Under the pieces are notes generated by a model, which saw nothing but the letters and a program-made list of their open reading frames with translations, had not been told where the DNA came from and did no database searches. Shown here one piece after another: positions 16,330-25,600 of a DNA stretch of 64,000 bases. Positions within the stretch are counted from its first letter, which is position 1. Each line of letters begins with the position of its first letter. Source of the DNA: Nocardia sp. (GTDB taxonomy: Bacteria; Actinomycetota; Actinomycetes; Mycobacteriales; Mycobacteriaceae); contig JACIXH010000001.1 in the NCBI GenBank assembly GCA_014360565.1, positions 62,001 to 126,000 of the forward strand, given 5' to 3'. Made by a program: the position numbers and the translations under genes.

Positions 16330-18179
16330 GGCTTCGCCTGATCGCTGACCAGGGCGATTCCGGTGGCGGCCGGTGTGCTCGACCAGCGTGCCCATTCTTG
16401 CCACCACCGCAGGTAGTCGGGGGCGGCCATCGGAGCATCGAAAACGTCCAGGTCGATGTCGAACCCGGCGACCAACTCGCTCAGGTGTGCTCCCAGGTGC
16501 TCACGATGGTGGTGCAGATCGCGGCGAACGCGTTGTGCTACTCGGGGTGGCATCCGACCATTCGCGGCGAACCAGGTACCACGGCACAGGATTCGTTCCA
16601 GCGCGTAAACAGCGGTAGCGGATTCGAGCAGGCCACGGGCTATATCGTCTTCGGCTGTCGTCGATGCCTGCCACAACGCGGTCGCCGCGAGTCGTTCACT
16701 GGTCGCCGCGGCGAGTTCGATGGCGGCGGTGTCGCGATCGATCGTGATCCCCGCGACGGCGATGTCATCGCGGCGCCACCCGGCTGCTACGCCCTTTTCC
16801 CGATCGCCCAGCATCCGCACGTACCAAGGCAGAATCCGGGGCGTGTGCGGGAGCGCCAAGGCAGCAGAATCACGGAAGGTGAGTTGTCCGGCTTGTTTCC
16901 ACAACAGCTGAGACTCCCCTTCGGCGGGAATGATTGCTTCGGTGTTGCCGATCCAGTCCTGAATCCAGTTGGTACGCAACGTTCCCTGCGCGCCGCTACG
17001 TTGCCGACAGGTCAGTAGCACCTCGTGCGCGGTATAGGCCAGTAGCGGTTTGACCAGCATCGACCACACGCCTACGACCTGATCCCCGGTCGGTGCGGTC
17101 GCTGCCATGTCTTGAACGCGGCGCCCGAGCACGCTGGTGGCATAGGTCGCCGCGAGCGCGGAGACCAGGTCGCGGCGGACCGTGCCTCGATCAGCCATCA
17201 GTGTCCGTCCGCCAGGGCGGCGTTGGAGCGCGTAGTTGACCGTTACCGCCAAACCCGCTCGCGCACCGGCCGCGGCCGCGCCTGCCAAATCCAGTCGCCC
17301 CTGCCCTAATGTCGCGATCGCCCGGTGAAACCGTGCCGGCACCGGCACCGTCGACTCGAACCCGTCAGCGCCGATGACTGCCCATGTCCCGCCGAGCAAC
17401 CCATCGCCGGGTACGAACAGCTTGTCGAATCGAATTAACGCGTGATCCATTGGCGTCCAGCCTTTGTCAGGCAATACAAGGACACTCAGCCCTGCCTCAA
17501 CACCGTGTTGTGTGCGCACCCTGCTCAGGAGCGGCAGGACACCTTCGTCGCGACCGTCAACGATCACGCGGGCAGTGATCACGCCAATTTTGGGTGTGGT
17601 GGTGTCGGCGATGTTGGGCATGAACTTCCAGCTCGCCGGGTCAGGTGAGTCGAGCCAGAACCCATTCCGGGGGCTGTCCCAGGTGGCGGTGGTCTGCTGG
17701 TCGGCACCGTTGGTCCCACCGAGCTCGGTCAACAGCAGCACTCCCACCGACTCGCCGATATCGAGTTCGGCGAGTAGTTCACGCTGGTAGGCAGAGCCGT
17801 TGCCCAACGCGGTGATCGTCGCGATCGACAAGTCGAGGTGGCCGGTCAAGACTGGCAACAAATGTGGAGCGTAGACCGCGGCCCATTCACACACGATCCC
17901 GCGCAGCCGGGGATCGTTCGCGATCGCGACGGCCGATCCCCCCAGCGCTGCGATCGCTGTGCGCAGTAGGTCCGGTGCCAGGCTGGCTTCGGTCGCGTAC
18001 GTCATGCCTGTGCTGGGTCGGTCACCGAGTCCGGCGATCACGGCGCGCACTCGGTGATGCAGGGAGGTTTCGGTACCGAGAATCGCGGTGCGTAGCGCGT
18101 CGACGGTCGGGTCGGAGTGGATCGGTGGGCGGGTCCCATCGGGGTGGGCGAGAATCGGCAGTCCATCTACGGTGGTCAT
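16326..18179 (-). CDS. Acyl-CoA oxidase/dehydrogenase-like flavoprotein
   Basis: A 617-residue protein, ATG at 18179 with GGAGAAA nine bases upstream. It has the acyl-CoA oxidase plan: an N-terminal helical domain, a middle beta domain with LLLTELGGTNGADQQTTATW and FWLDSPDPASWKFMPN (FAD/substrate contacts), then RFDKLFVPGDGLLGG, a C-terminal helical domain with ATLGQGRLDLAGAAAAGAR and a second helical half containing a QDWIGNTEAIIPAEGESQLL stretch. The length fits oxidases rather than the shorter dehydrogenases. The reaction would be FAD-dependent alpha,beta-oxidation of an acyl thioester. It is coupled to a Baeyer-Villiger-type enzyme. This looks like metabolic cargo of the element. Confidence 0.8.
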   Translation of the reverse strand: MTTVDGLPILAHPDGTRPPIHSDPTVDALRTAILGTETSLHHRVRAVIAGLGDRPSTGMTYATEASLAPDLLRTAIAALGGSAVAIANDPRLRGIVCEWAAVYAPHLLPVLTGHLDLSIATITALGNGSAYQRELLAELDIGESVGVLLLTELGGTNGADQQTTATWDSPRNGFWLDSPDPASWKFMPNIADTTTPKIGVITARVIVDGRDEGVLPLLSRVRTQHGVEAGLSVLVLPDKGWTPMDHALIRFDKLFVPGDGLLGGTWAVIGADGFESTVPVPARFHRAIATLGQGRLDLAGAAAAGARAGLAVTVNYALQRRPGGRTLMADRGTVRRDLVSALAATYATSVLGRRVQDMAATAPTGDQVVGVWSMLVKPLLAYTAHEVLLTCRQRSGAQGTLRTNWIQDWIGNTEAIIPAEGESQLLWKQAGQLTFRDSAALALPHTPRILPWYVRMLGDREKGVAAGWRRDDIAVAGITIDRDTAAIELAAATSERLAATALWQASTTAEDDIARGLLESATAVYALERILCRGTWFAANGRMPPRVAQRVRRDLHHHREHLGAHLSELVAGFDIDLDVFDAPMAAPDYLRWWQEWARWSSTPAATGIALVSDQAKP

Positions 18180-18641
18180 CGCAATTTTCTCCAAGTGTCT
18201 GTATCTGCTTTGTGGGCGGTGGCGATCGCTGCACAAAGGGGTCTTTTGGGTGGCTCCCCGTGCTCGCGCGGAGAAACCCGATCCGACATTCCGAGGAAGT
18301 GCGCGCCACTGGGACAGGCGCGGCAGTTGTTCGGCAGCAGAGCGGTCCTCATCGACCGCATTGCTCGGTGTCTTCGGCCGGTGGTCCACGCGGTGCCGCC
18401 GACGGGGACCGGCGGCCAGGTGTTGGGCTCGGTGTCGGCGGTCGCGATATCGAGAGCAGGCGCAGTGAACTGGGGCACTTCGTGCGGTGGGCTCGATCGC
18501 GGCTTTCACGAACAGCCGAACGGCGATCTCCCGCCATCGTGGTTGGCAGGTTGGGATCGGCGCGCACGCGGTATGTCCCTGCCGACCAGGGGGCGATCAG
18601 CGATGGACCAATTCGGACGCTGGGACCGAGCAGGGGTTTCG
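18180..18641. other. Intergenic region upstream of the acyl-CoA oxidase gene
   Basis: These 462 bases separate the conjugation operon end from the metabolic pair and should hold the promoter of the latter. Short frames exist on both strands but none has a good start, codon bias or recognisable product. No repeat or strong hairpin was noticed. Confidence 0.4.
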
Positions 18642-19553
18642 TCACAGTTCAGCGCCCGGAATGAGGGAGCGATCTGTTGGTTGGCTGGTCGGTCGGTGCT
18701 GCTCGGCTGCTTCGTTGTCGGGTTCTGTCGCCGCGGCCGGTAGCGCTAGGTGGACGGCGTTTTCGATCCGGTGCCCGGCGGCCGAGGGATCATCTGCTGT
18801 GGTGGGGTCGATGAGTTGATGGCGAGCGCGGGTGAGCAGTTCTTGTGTCGTCGGCGGCATCACCAGGCCCGGTTCCGCACCGGTCGGTGGGGTGGTGGTG
18901 CGGCGCAGGCTGGCCAGCGACGATCGAACACTCGCCGCGACCGCCGGGGTGGCGAGGTCACGCCAGAGCGCGGTCAGGTCGTCGACGGCGCGCAGGCTGT
19001 GCGCGGCGAGACGCTCAGCGAGGTGGGCATCGGTCACTGTCACAGCGCGGACGCGTTGGGCGGGCCTCATTCCGATCGCGGCGGCGGTATGGATGATGCG
19101 CGTGCGGATCGCGTCCATATTCCGTCGAAGCTGATGCGCCACCGCAGGTTCTGGTTCTGATTCGATCCCGGCGCGTTGCAGATGTTGGTGGCGCAGGACC
19201 GAGACCGTGGCCATGTCGACGAGCCGGTTCGTGTCGGCGACGACTCGGCCGAACCCACGGCGGATCACGTTATTTTTGGGTGGATCGCGCAATACCGTGG
19301 TCGGTTGCCACATCCTGTTCGCGTTGCCGTATTCGCGTGCTTGGTTGATCCATACCGCGGGCACTCCCCTGCTGGCGGCGGTGATCTCGGCGATGCTGCG
19401 GTCATGGTCGAGGCGAACGAGTTCCGGGGCGTGCTGCTGGCGTCCACGAATGACACCGGCGCGGCGAGCCAGGTCATGGATCAGCGTGAGCGACTCGGCC
19501 TGCGGGGCGGGCAGATCGGAGACCAGACGAGGGCGAGCCGTGGGGCTGCTCAT
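18642..19553 (-). CDS. Seven-member family protein A
   Basis: A 303-residue soluble, mostly helical protein, ATG at 19553 overlapping the previous stop. It belongs to a set of seven diverged paralogues in this window (also 19550, 24644, 25600, 26586, 27608 and 30717). Shared features: an early helix, a G-V-P-x-x-W-I-x-Q-A-R-x-x-G motif (here VPAVWINQAREYGN), a second helix with ADTNRLVDMATVSVLR, a TALWRDLA helix and a C-terminal A-V-x-x-A segment. No signal peptide or enzyme motif. It is the last gene of the conjugation region. Function unknown; co-occurrence with T4SS genes suggests a DNA-processing or coupling accessory role. Confidence 0.65.
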   Translation of the reverse strand: MSSPTARPRLVSDLPAPQAESLTLIHDLARRAGVIRGRQQHAPELVRLDHDRSIAEITAASRGVPAVWINQAREYGNANRMWQPTTVLRDPPKNNVIRRGFGRVVADTNRLVDMATVSVLRHQHLQRAGIESEPEPAVAHQLRRNMDAIRTRIIHTAAAIGMRPAQRVRAVTVTDAHLAERLAAHSLRAVDDLTALWRDLATPAVAASVRSSLASLRRTTTPPTGAEPGLVMPPTTQELLTRARHQLIDPTTADDPSAAGHRIENAVHLALPAAATEPDNEAAEQHRPTSQPTDRSLIPGAEL

Positions 19554-20410
19554 GGATCGATCCCGGGATAGTTGATCTCGGGGGCGCTGAACATCGGTGC
19601 GGTGATGTCGGCGTCATAGTCGGTGTGGGCCGACTGCGATCGTGTGGCCTCGACAGCGGCACCGATGTGTGCGCCTGGCGCGTCGGAGAACAGGCCAGAC
19701 ACACCGACATCGCGGCCGCTGAGGGTGTCCAGCATCGCCAGGGGATCCGGTGCGGCGATCGTCGGGTTCGGTGTGATCCCTGCTGCGGCCAAGGCGATGG
19801 ATTGGGCGGTGTAGCTGGTCATGTCGGTGTTCGCGATCGCGTGCCAGTTTTGGGTGAGTTGAGCTTGGGTCTGCCCGGCCGCTGATGCCGAGGCTTGCTC
19901 GATCCATTGCGGGTGCGGCCAGTGCTGGCGGGCTTGCTCGGTGTCGATACCGAGTAGGACACCGATCTGGGCGGATCGGCGCCATAGCGTGGTGAGGGTC
20001 TGGTCCACGCTTGCGGTGGTGTCGTCGTGTCGCCCGGTGCCGTGGGTGTAGGCGGCGTGGATGCCGGTGAACCGGGCTAGTCGGTCGATATCGGCGCGGA
20101 GGTTGTCGACCAACGCGCCGCGATCGACCGGGGCGGCGCGGCGCAGGAACAGGTTGGTGTTCCAGCGGATTGCTTTGGTGCCGCGTTCGCGTGCCTGATC
20201 GATCCACTCGGCCGGGACCCCGCCCGCGAGGGCCGCCGCGGCGAGTTCGGTGTGCAGGATCGCCCGCGCGTGGAAACTCTGCGTCCGGTCTTGGGCCGGC
20301 TCAATACCGCTGGCGCGCTGGACGTTCAGCATCTTCTGGGCGTCAGCGGCCTGGTTCTGAAGTGCTTTGAGCACCCGTTTCTGGACTGTGGTCGCGTTTG
20401 CCATACTCAC
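19550..20410 (-). CDS. Seven-member family protein B
   Basis: A 286-residue protein started at the GTG at 20410, which overlaps the upstream TGA (an ATG at 20404 is the alternative). It shows the family pattern clearly: KALQNQAADAQKML at the N-terminus, VPAEWIDQARERGTKAIRW in the middle, LRADIDRLARFTGIHAAY, TTLWRRSAQIGVLLGI and a C-terminal IGAAVEATRS. It is predicted all-helical and cytoplasmic. Its stop overlaps the start of family protein A. Closest in layout to proteins F (27608) and G (30717). Function unknown. Confidence 0.65.
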   Translation of the reverse strand: MSMANATTVQKRVLKALQNQAADAQKMLNVQRASGIEPAQDRTQSFHARAILHTELAAAALAGGVPAEWIDQARERGTKAIRWNTNLFLRRAAPVDRGALVDNLRADIDRLARFTGIHAAYTHGTGRHDDTTASVDQTLTTLWRRSAQIGVLLGIDTEQARQHWPHPQWIEQASASAAGQTQAQLTQNWHAIANTDMTSYTAQSIALAAAGITPNPTIAAPDPLAMLDTLSGRDVGVSGLFSDAPGAHIGAAVEATRSQSAHTDYDADITAPMFSAPEINYPGIDP

Positions 20411-21261
20411 TGCGGCTCACCGCCCTGCGCCAAGGCCCGGAAGTCCGGAGCGAAGCCGAGGGCTTCGATCGGGATGGTCGATCCGGGGGCGCCGAACCAG
20501 TTCGCCGGAACCTGCTCGCTTGTGAGCCCGGAGGTGTCGATGTGCTGGTCGGGTGTGCACCTGTGCAGGGGGCCGTTGGCGGCGTCGAGGATGTATCGGA
20601 ACTGTGGGTCGATGTGGCGGACGAACAGCGCGCTCATCGCCATTTTGTCCTCGGCGTTGACCGCGGCCTCGAAGCAGGCGTGCAGCCCGGCGAAGCGGAT
20701 GGCGACGCTTTGGTGGCGCCACCATTGCCGGCACCACGTGTACTGGCCTTCGCGGTTGTTGGCGGCGATCTTGACTGACGTCACTGGCAGCAGCCATTGT
20801 TCGGCGAATTCGCTGTAGTGGTCGAACTTCTTCGGTGGCTTGTCGTCGTCGACAACCGGGGGCTTGGTGCCGAACCAACCAGGTGGGACAGGGTCGAACG
20901 GCAACGACGGTGTGGCCTGGTGATGGGTGCGAGTGCACCGGTGCAGGGGGCCGTGCGCGGCGTCGAGGATGAGGTTGACGTGCGGGTCGAAGTGGCTCAG
21001 CAGGAAGGTGCTCAAGCTCGATCCGGCCTTGGAGCGTCGCATCGCCTCGAACGCGGTGTGCACATGGGCGACCCGCACCGCGACCGGGCGATGAGACCAC
21101 CACCGCGTGCACCAGGTGAAGGTGTTCTCCCGGTTCGCTTCCGCCAGCCGGACGTTGATCGTGGGCAACATCCACGCGTTGGCGAAATCGGTGAAGTGGC
21201 CGAATTGCGGTGGCATCGGCGCTGTGGTGCTGGCTACCGGTGTTGAGCTCGGGCCGCTCAT
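20407..21261 (-). CDS. Protein with two tandem DUF4913 domains
   Basis: A 284-residue protein, ATG at 21261 overlapping the coupling-protein stop. Two copies of the DUF4913 pattern are visible. Copy 1 (about residues 20-120) has FANAWMLPTINVRL, WCTRWWSHRPVAVRV and a DAAHGPLHRC end. Copy 2 (about residues 140-245) has FAEQWLLPVTSVKI, WCRQWWRHQSVAIRF and DAANGPLHRC. DUF4913 proteins are typical of actinobacterial conjugative elements and plasmids and usually have one domain. Its place directly after the VirD4-like gene suggests a partner of the coupling protein (inference). Confidence 0.8.
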   Translation of the reverse strand: MSGPSSTPVASTTAPMPPQFGHFTDFANAWMLPTINVRLAEANRENTFTWCTRWWSHRPVAVRVAHVHTAFEAMRRSKAGSSLSTFLLSHFDPHVNLILDAAHGPLHRCTRTHHQATPSLPFDPVPPGWFGTKPPVVDDDKPPKKFDHYSEFAEQWLLPVTSVKIAANNREGQYTWCRQWWRHQSVAIRFAGLHACFEAAVNAEDKMAMSALFVRHIDPQFRYILDAANGPLHRCTPDQHIDTSGLTSEQVPANWFGAPGSTIPIEALGFAPDFRALAQGGEPQ

Positions 21262-23156
21262 GAGGGCCCCTCCTCTGCTGTCGACGGCCCGGATTTGATC
21301 AGCGAGACGCGTCCGCCTTCGAACCGTTGCATCGACTTGCGCACCAGCGGCGCGTACTCGCTGTCGAACCACGGGACTTTGCGGACCACGACCGGGCCGT
21401 GGCCGGGAAGTCGGACCAGGGCGCGGTCTTTCGGCAGGGCAGCGAGCATCGCGACATCGAGAATGGGTTCAGCACGCCAGGACAGGCTGCGTTGGATCCC
21501 GCCGGGGGTGTAGGTGCGGGAACGATCGGAGACGTCGTGTTGCCCGGCCATCGCCGACCAATGCTCCAAGTAGTCCCGCGAGGCGATGGAGCCGCCGTAG
21601 ACCTCGATCGACTGGGCCATCATGGTCTTCAAACCATTGACGCCCCATAGGTTTTCGCCTTGTTCGAGGACCTGGAGAATGGTCATCAGGATGATCCCGC
21701 AGCCCGCCGAATACGTGTAGTAGGAGGGCAGTTCGCTGATTCGGGCACAGTTGGCGGCTTCATCGAGCACACACAACAGCGGTGTCGCCAGTCGCCCGTC
21801 CGGGCGGGCTCGGGCCGCAGTCAGGGCGGCTTCGAGGACTTGGCCGACCAGCGCGGCGGTCAAGGGCGTGGCACCATCAGGCCCGGTCATCGACAGCGGG
21901 TACAGGGTATCGTTGGAGGTGACGAACGCGACGGGATCGAACTCCGGCAACAGGTGCGTGCGCGCCTGTTCGGTGGCCTCGATCAGGACACCGTTGCGAA
22001 TCGAGGACACTTTCCCGCCCCGGCTCGGTGCCGCGGTCGTGGGCTTGGCGGTGGTTTCGCTGACCTGGAACAGTTTCCGAACCGGGGGCGTGATCATTTG
22101 GGCGTACCCGGAATCGGAGAGCACGTTGAGGAACCTTCGCGCCATGTCGTAGAGGCCGTCGCGTTGTCTGGCGTAGAGGCCTTGGCATTCCAGGATCCGT
22201 GCAGCGGGCCGATCATGGCCGTAGTGGCGCAATATCAATGCCGGGGTCGGATCCTGGTCGCGGCCGAGCCATTCCGCCACATGGTGCAGGTCCCCGCCCG
22301 CGCACGCGGCGGCGAAGACGCACAGCGCGAACAGCTCTTGGGCGCCACCGTCGAAGTAGGCATCGGTCTTGGCATTGGCGATCTCGTTCGCGGAGCCGGC
22401 CGACCCGGACACGAAGAACCCCGCCAGCTTTCGCGCTGCGGGTAGTCCGGTGACTTGGTTGAACAGATTCACCCAGAACCCGCACACCACCTGCCCGGTC
22501 ACCGCTTGTAGGTCACATACCCACACTTGGCCGACTTGCTCGCGCCCGTACACGGTGTGCCGGTACAGGTCCGGTTTGTTCGATGTGGCCAGGCACGGCC
22601 CCCACGCCGATAGCACCGCGGGGATCGCCCAGGCCACGGTCTTGCCGGTTCGCTGACCCGCCGTCACTGTGACACCGAGTTCGGCGGGTACGTGTAGGGC
22701 GATGTCGCCGATGACCGTGCGCCCCAGCAGCGGTCCGGGATTGGCTCGGACTTCGGGTGGTGCGTCGGCGAGCAATCGTTGGTTGTCGGCGAGGTTGTCT
22801 GCGACGCGAGCGATGCGGATCTTGCCTGGCCGTTGCATCGTTCGCGCGGCCACATCGACTTCCCGGCCGGTACCGAACATCGCAACCCCGCGTACTGCCA
22901 GCGCACCGATCGCGCACAGCAGAACCACGGCGATCGGGGTCGCTTGCCAGGGCCATCGTTTGTCCGCGGCGAGGACCGACAGCAAGGCGATGAACGGGTT
23001 CCATGACATCGTTTGTCCGGCCCACCAGCTGCCCAGTTTCAACGCCGCCCACAGCACGACCACAACAGCGAGCAGTGCCAACAGAATGAGGAGCATGCTG
23101 GCTTCCTCACCCATCCCGGATTTGGTGCGACGGCGGGTTTCACGGGGAGAGAACAT
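21258..23156 (-). CDS. VirD4/TraG-type type IV coupling protein
   Basis: A 632-residue protein with two N-terminal membrane helices (about residues 21-43 and 75-97) followed by a cytoplasmic ATPase domain. Walker A is AGQRTGKT (166-173) and Walker B is LLCVLDEA (460-467). TSNKPDLYRHT after the P-loop is typical of TraG/TraD proteins that pass substrate to a type IV channel. The ATG at 23156 has AAAGGA upstream and leaves a short basic N-terminus before the first helix. In conjugation this hexamer links the relaxosome to the VirB4/VirB6 machinery at the inner membrane. It is separated from those genes by a block of unknown genes, but all read in the same direction. Confidence 0.88.
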   Translation of the reverse strand: MFSPRETRRRTKSGMGEEASMLLILLALLAVVVVLWAALKLGSWWAGQTMSWNPFIALLSVLAADKRWPWQATPIAVVLLCAIGALAVRGVAMFGTGREVDVAARTMQRPGKIRIARVADNLADNQRLLADAPPEVRANPGPLLGRTVIGDIALHVPAELGVTVTAGQRTGKTVAWAIPAVLSAWGPCLATSNKPDLYRHTVYGREQVGQVWVCDLQAVTGQVVCGFWVNLFNQVTGLPAARKLAGFFVSGSAGSANEIANAKTDAYFDGGAQELFALCVFAAACAGGDLHHVAEWLGRDQDPTPALILRHYGHDRPAARILECQGLYARQRDGLYDMARRFLNVLSDSGYAQMITPPVRKLFQVSETTAKPTTAAPSRGGKVSSIRNGVLIEATEQARTHLLPEFDPVAFVTSNDTLYPLSMTGPDGATPLTAALVGQVLEAALTAARARPDGRLATPLLCVLDEAANCARISELPSYYTYSAGCGIILMTILQVLEQGENLWGVNGLKTMMAQSIEVYGGSIASRDYLEHWSAMAGQHDVSDRSRTYTPGGIQRSLSWRAEPILDVAMLAALPKDRALVRLPGHGPVVVRKVPWFDSEYAPLVRKSMQRFEGGRVSLIKSGPSTAEEGPS

Positions 23157-23172
23157 GATTGACCTGGTCCTT

Positions 23173-24429
23173 TCAGAGTTGGGGGTCAACGGCAGATTCG
23201 TGCGCGGGCGCGTCGATGACGCCGGTGAGTCCGGGGCTCGCCCACTCGGCGGCGAAATCGGTATGAGGTAGGGCAGCGTCTACCGCGCCGGAGATCACCG
23301 CACCTGGCCCTGGTAGGTCGGTACTGGCTGTGGAGCTGAGGTGGTGGGTGGTGGTCTCTGCGCCTGCGGCCAGCGCGAGCGCGGGTGGTTGGTCGGGTGC
23401 GATGCCGAGCTGGGTACGCAGTGCGTCGAGTTCTGCCAGCGCGTTGTCGCGTTCGGACAGGACGTGGTCGAGCTGCGCCAGCCGGGGCGCCCCGGGCTGT
23501 TGTGACCAGAACTGCCCCGACAGTCCGGTTTGGTAGGCGCTGGTGATTTCGTCGGGGTCAGCGCCGGCGGAGAGAGCAGCGCGGTTGGCCTCGCGCGCAC
23601 CGTCCATCAACCGCTCCATCTGACCGATCAGGACTTGCCCGCCCTGGGGTGTTCCGTCGAACTCGGCGGCCAGCCGGATGTGCTGAGCGGTCAGGTCTTG
23701 CAGTCGGCGCACAGCAGCGATCTGAGCCGGGACCTGGTCGAGGGTGGCAGTGACGGCGCGGTCGAGAGGCGCGATGCGGTGCTCGGCGGACAACAGCGCG
23801 GTGATTTCCTCCGCGCCGGTGTCCAGATCACCGAGAGCTTCCTCGGCGGAGAGCAGCTCGTCGGAGCTGTTGATGATCGCGTCGATCTCGGCCAGGCTCA
23901 GCTGTTCGCCGGATCGCCCGCCCAGCGCGCGATCAGCGGCATTACCCGAGCGCGTCGCCGCGGCGCTGGGGTCGGGGACCACGCTCAGGTGGCGGGGTCG
24001 CCACCGGGCGCCGTCTTGAGCTGATTGGTCGTTGACCGGCTCGAGGTGCCCGGTCAGTTCGGCGGCTTGGCGTTGGGTTCGGACGGTGTTCGGGTCGATG
24101 CCGGAGCCGCCCTCGATGAACGATTGCTGGAGGCGACCGAACTCGACGCGTGCGGTTTCGGGGTTGGCAGTCCAGGACTGCACCGCGGTGGTCAATTGCT
24201 GCCACAGCCGCTGATGCTCGGGTGTGCCACCCTGTTGCCACTGGCGGGCGATGGCGTGCGCGCGAGCATTGAGTTCGACGATCTGAGCGGGGGTTTCGCC
24301 GTAGGCGGCGATCTCGCGTGTTTGGTGGTAGGTGGCGAAGTCGGCGCGCAGTTCGGCTTCGACGCGGTCTGCGGCTTCGCGGTAGTAGTCAGGGTTGGTG
24401 AAGCTCGTTCCTCGGGTCTCCCAGCTCAT
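23173..24429 (-). CDS. Large helical hypothetical protein upstream of the coupling protein
   Basis: A 418-residue soluble protein, ATG at 24429 with GGGAG seven bases upstream. It is rich in Ala, Glu and Gln, with several heptad-like helices (YYREAADRVEAELRADFATY near the start; LSERDNALAELDALRTQLG late, a likely coiled coil). No signal peptide and no catalytic motif. The Glu-rich helical make-up recalls accessory transfer proteins of actinobacterial ICEs. It is the first gene after an intrinsic terminator at 24539-24557, so it probably heads the transcript that carries the coupling protein. Confidence 0.65.
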   Translation of the reverse strand: MSWETRGTSFTNPDYYREAADRVEAELRADFATYHQTREIAAYGETPAQIVELNARAHAIARQWQQGGTPEHQRLWQQLTTAVQSWTANPETARVEFGRLQQSFIEGGSGIDPNTVRTQRQAAELTGHLEPVNDQSAQDGARWRPRHLSVVPDPSAAATRSGNAADRALGGRSGEQLSLAEIDAIINSSDELLSAEEALGDLDTGAEEITALLSAEHRIAPLDRAVTATLDQVPAQIAAVRRLQDLTAQHIRLAAEFDGTPQGGQVLIGQMERLMDGAREANRAALSAGADPDEITSAYQTGLSGQFWSQQPGAPRLAQLDHVLSERDNALAELDALRTQLGIAPDQPPALALAAGAETTTHHLSSTASTDLPGPGAVISGAVDAALPHTDFAAEWASPGLTGVIDAPAHESAVDPQL

Positions 24430-24538
24430 CGAGTGCTCCCGGAGAAGCAATCGCGATACAGCGGTGCGGGGTTCGAGGCAGAAGGTGGTCTTTCACGGAT
24501 ATGGATGGGCATCGTGCTTCCTCAAATTGAGAAAACGT

Positions 24539-24557
24539 CACACCCTTGTCGGGTGTG
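24539..24557 (-). terminator. Intrinsic terminator inside the conjugation region
   Basis: CACACCC pairs with GGGTGTG around a five-base loop. Reading on the minus strand it is followed by ACGTTTTCTC, a T-rich tract. It lies between the genes at 24644 and 23173 and should end the upstream transcript or thin it. A CTCAAATTGAG palindrome at 24521-24531, just beyond, could be an operator for the next transcript. Confidence 0.6.
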
Positions 24558-24643
24558 TGAGGTCCCAGCGGTTCAGGTTCGGTCGCTTCGGTCCAGTTCC
24601 CCCTAGCCGATGCGCCGACAAAACACAGATTGTTGTTGCGGCC

Positions 24644-25600
24644 TTACAGTTCTGGTCCGCGGTCGGGGCTGATCTCTCGGCCGCGCCCGGCTGCCGGGTC
24701 GTGGTCGGGCTCCCACGTCCACTCCCGGTCCTCGCCCAGGGCCGCGTCCACCACGGCGGTGATCGCGGTGCTCTCGGCCGCGAGATCGGTTGATTCGGAG
24801 TTACGGATAGCGGTGTCGACGAACTGGACCCGCAACGCACTCGTCGCGTCGGCGAGCATCTGGCGCGGCGTCGGCGGCGCCACCGCGGCGGGATCGGTGG
24901 GCGCGCCGGTTTCGGGATCTCGCGGAACATACGGTGGCACCGCCAACGCCGGATCAGCGCGGGCATAGCCGTTCCATTCCTGGGCCAGGGCTTGCTCGTC
25001 GTAGGCGGCGAAGGTGACCGCGTGCACGCGGCGGATCCCTTCCACGCTCGAACCCCACAGACTGTCGCCTTCGGCCGGGGTCAGTTGCGCCGCGGCCGCG
25101 AGCACGGTGATGCGCGTGTGCAGGGCTGCCATGTTGTCGGCGAACTGCGCCACCGCGATCGGGTCTCGGTCGAGAGTCCATCGCCCGGTGGTGATTCGGT
25201 CGATCCGTGCGGCTTCCAGGCTCGCCATGCGTTCCAGATTCCACAGGTCGACCTCGAGCATGTCGAGGTAGAACTCCTGCGCTTCGTTGGCCCGTGCGGG
25301 ATGCTGGCGCACCACGTGGCTCGAGGGTGAGCTCGCTCCGCGCTGGCCGAGTTCGCGGGCATCGACCACCCAGCCCGGATCGACACCTTCCAGCACTGCC
25401 TCGAACTGGGCATGCTCGGCTTCGACGCTGAGCGTTTCGAGTCGCTCCTGCCAGACCAGCTGGCTGTCTCCGGAGACGCCGTCGTCGAACATGCCCGGTC
25501 CCGCGTCGGTCACCTCGCGCAGCTGGGCAGCGACATTCTGGACCCGGCGCAGGAGCTCGCCGTGGCGCTGACTCATGGAGGGTTCGTGTGCGCTGGTCAT
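24644..25600 (-). CDS. Seven-member family protein C
   Basis: A 318-residue helical protein, ATG at 25600 within a TGATG overlap. Family features: LLRRVQNVAAQLREV at the start, GVDPGWVVDARELGQRG in the middle, FYLDMLEVDLWNLERMASLE, a THITVLAAAAQLTPAEGDSLWG-like helix pair (written RITVLAAAAQLTPAEGD in this protein) and a C-terminal VDAALGED with WEPDHDP. It is closest to protein D next to it, so the two look like a recent tandem duplicate. Function unknown. Confidence 0.65.
   Translation of the reverse strand: MTSAHEPSMSQRHGELLRRVQNVAAQLREVTDAGPGMFDDGVSGDSQLVWQERLETLSVEAEHAQFEAVLEGVDPGWVVDARELGQRGASSPSSHVVRQHPARANEAQEFYLDMLEVDLWNLERMASLEAARIDRITTGRWTLDRDPIAVAQFADNMAALHTRITVLAAAAQLTPAEGDSLWGSSVEGIRRVHAVTFAAYDEQALAQEWNGYARADPALAVPPYVPRDPETGAPTDPAAVAPPTPRQMLADATSALRVQFVDTAIRNSESTDLAAESTAITAVVDAALGEDREWTWEPDHDPAAGRGREISPDRGPEL

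Noticed and set aside
21660-22445. 261-codon plus-strand frame opposite the coupling protein
   Set aside because: Antisense to conserved VirD4 sequence, no ribosome binding site and Gly/Arg-biased product.
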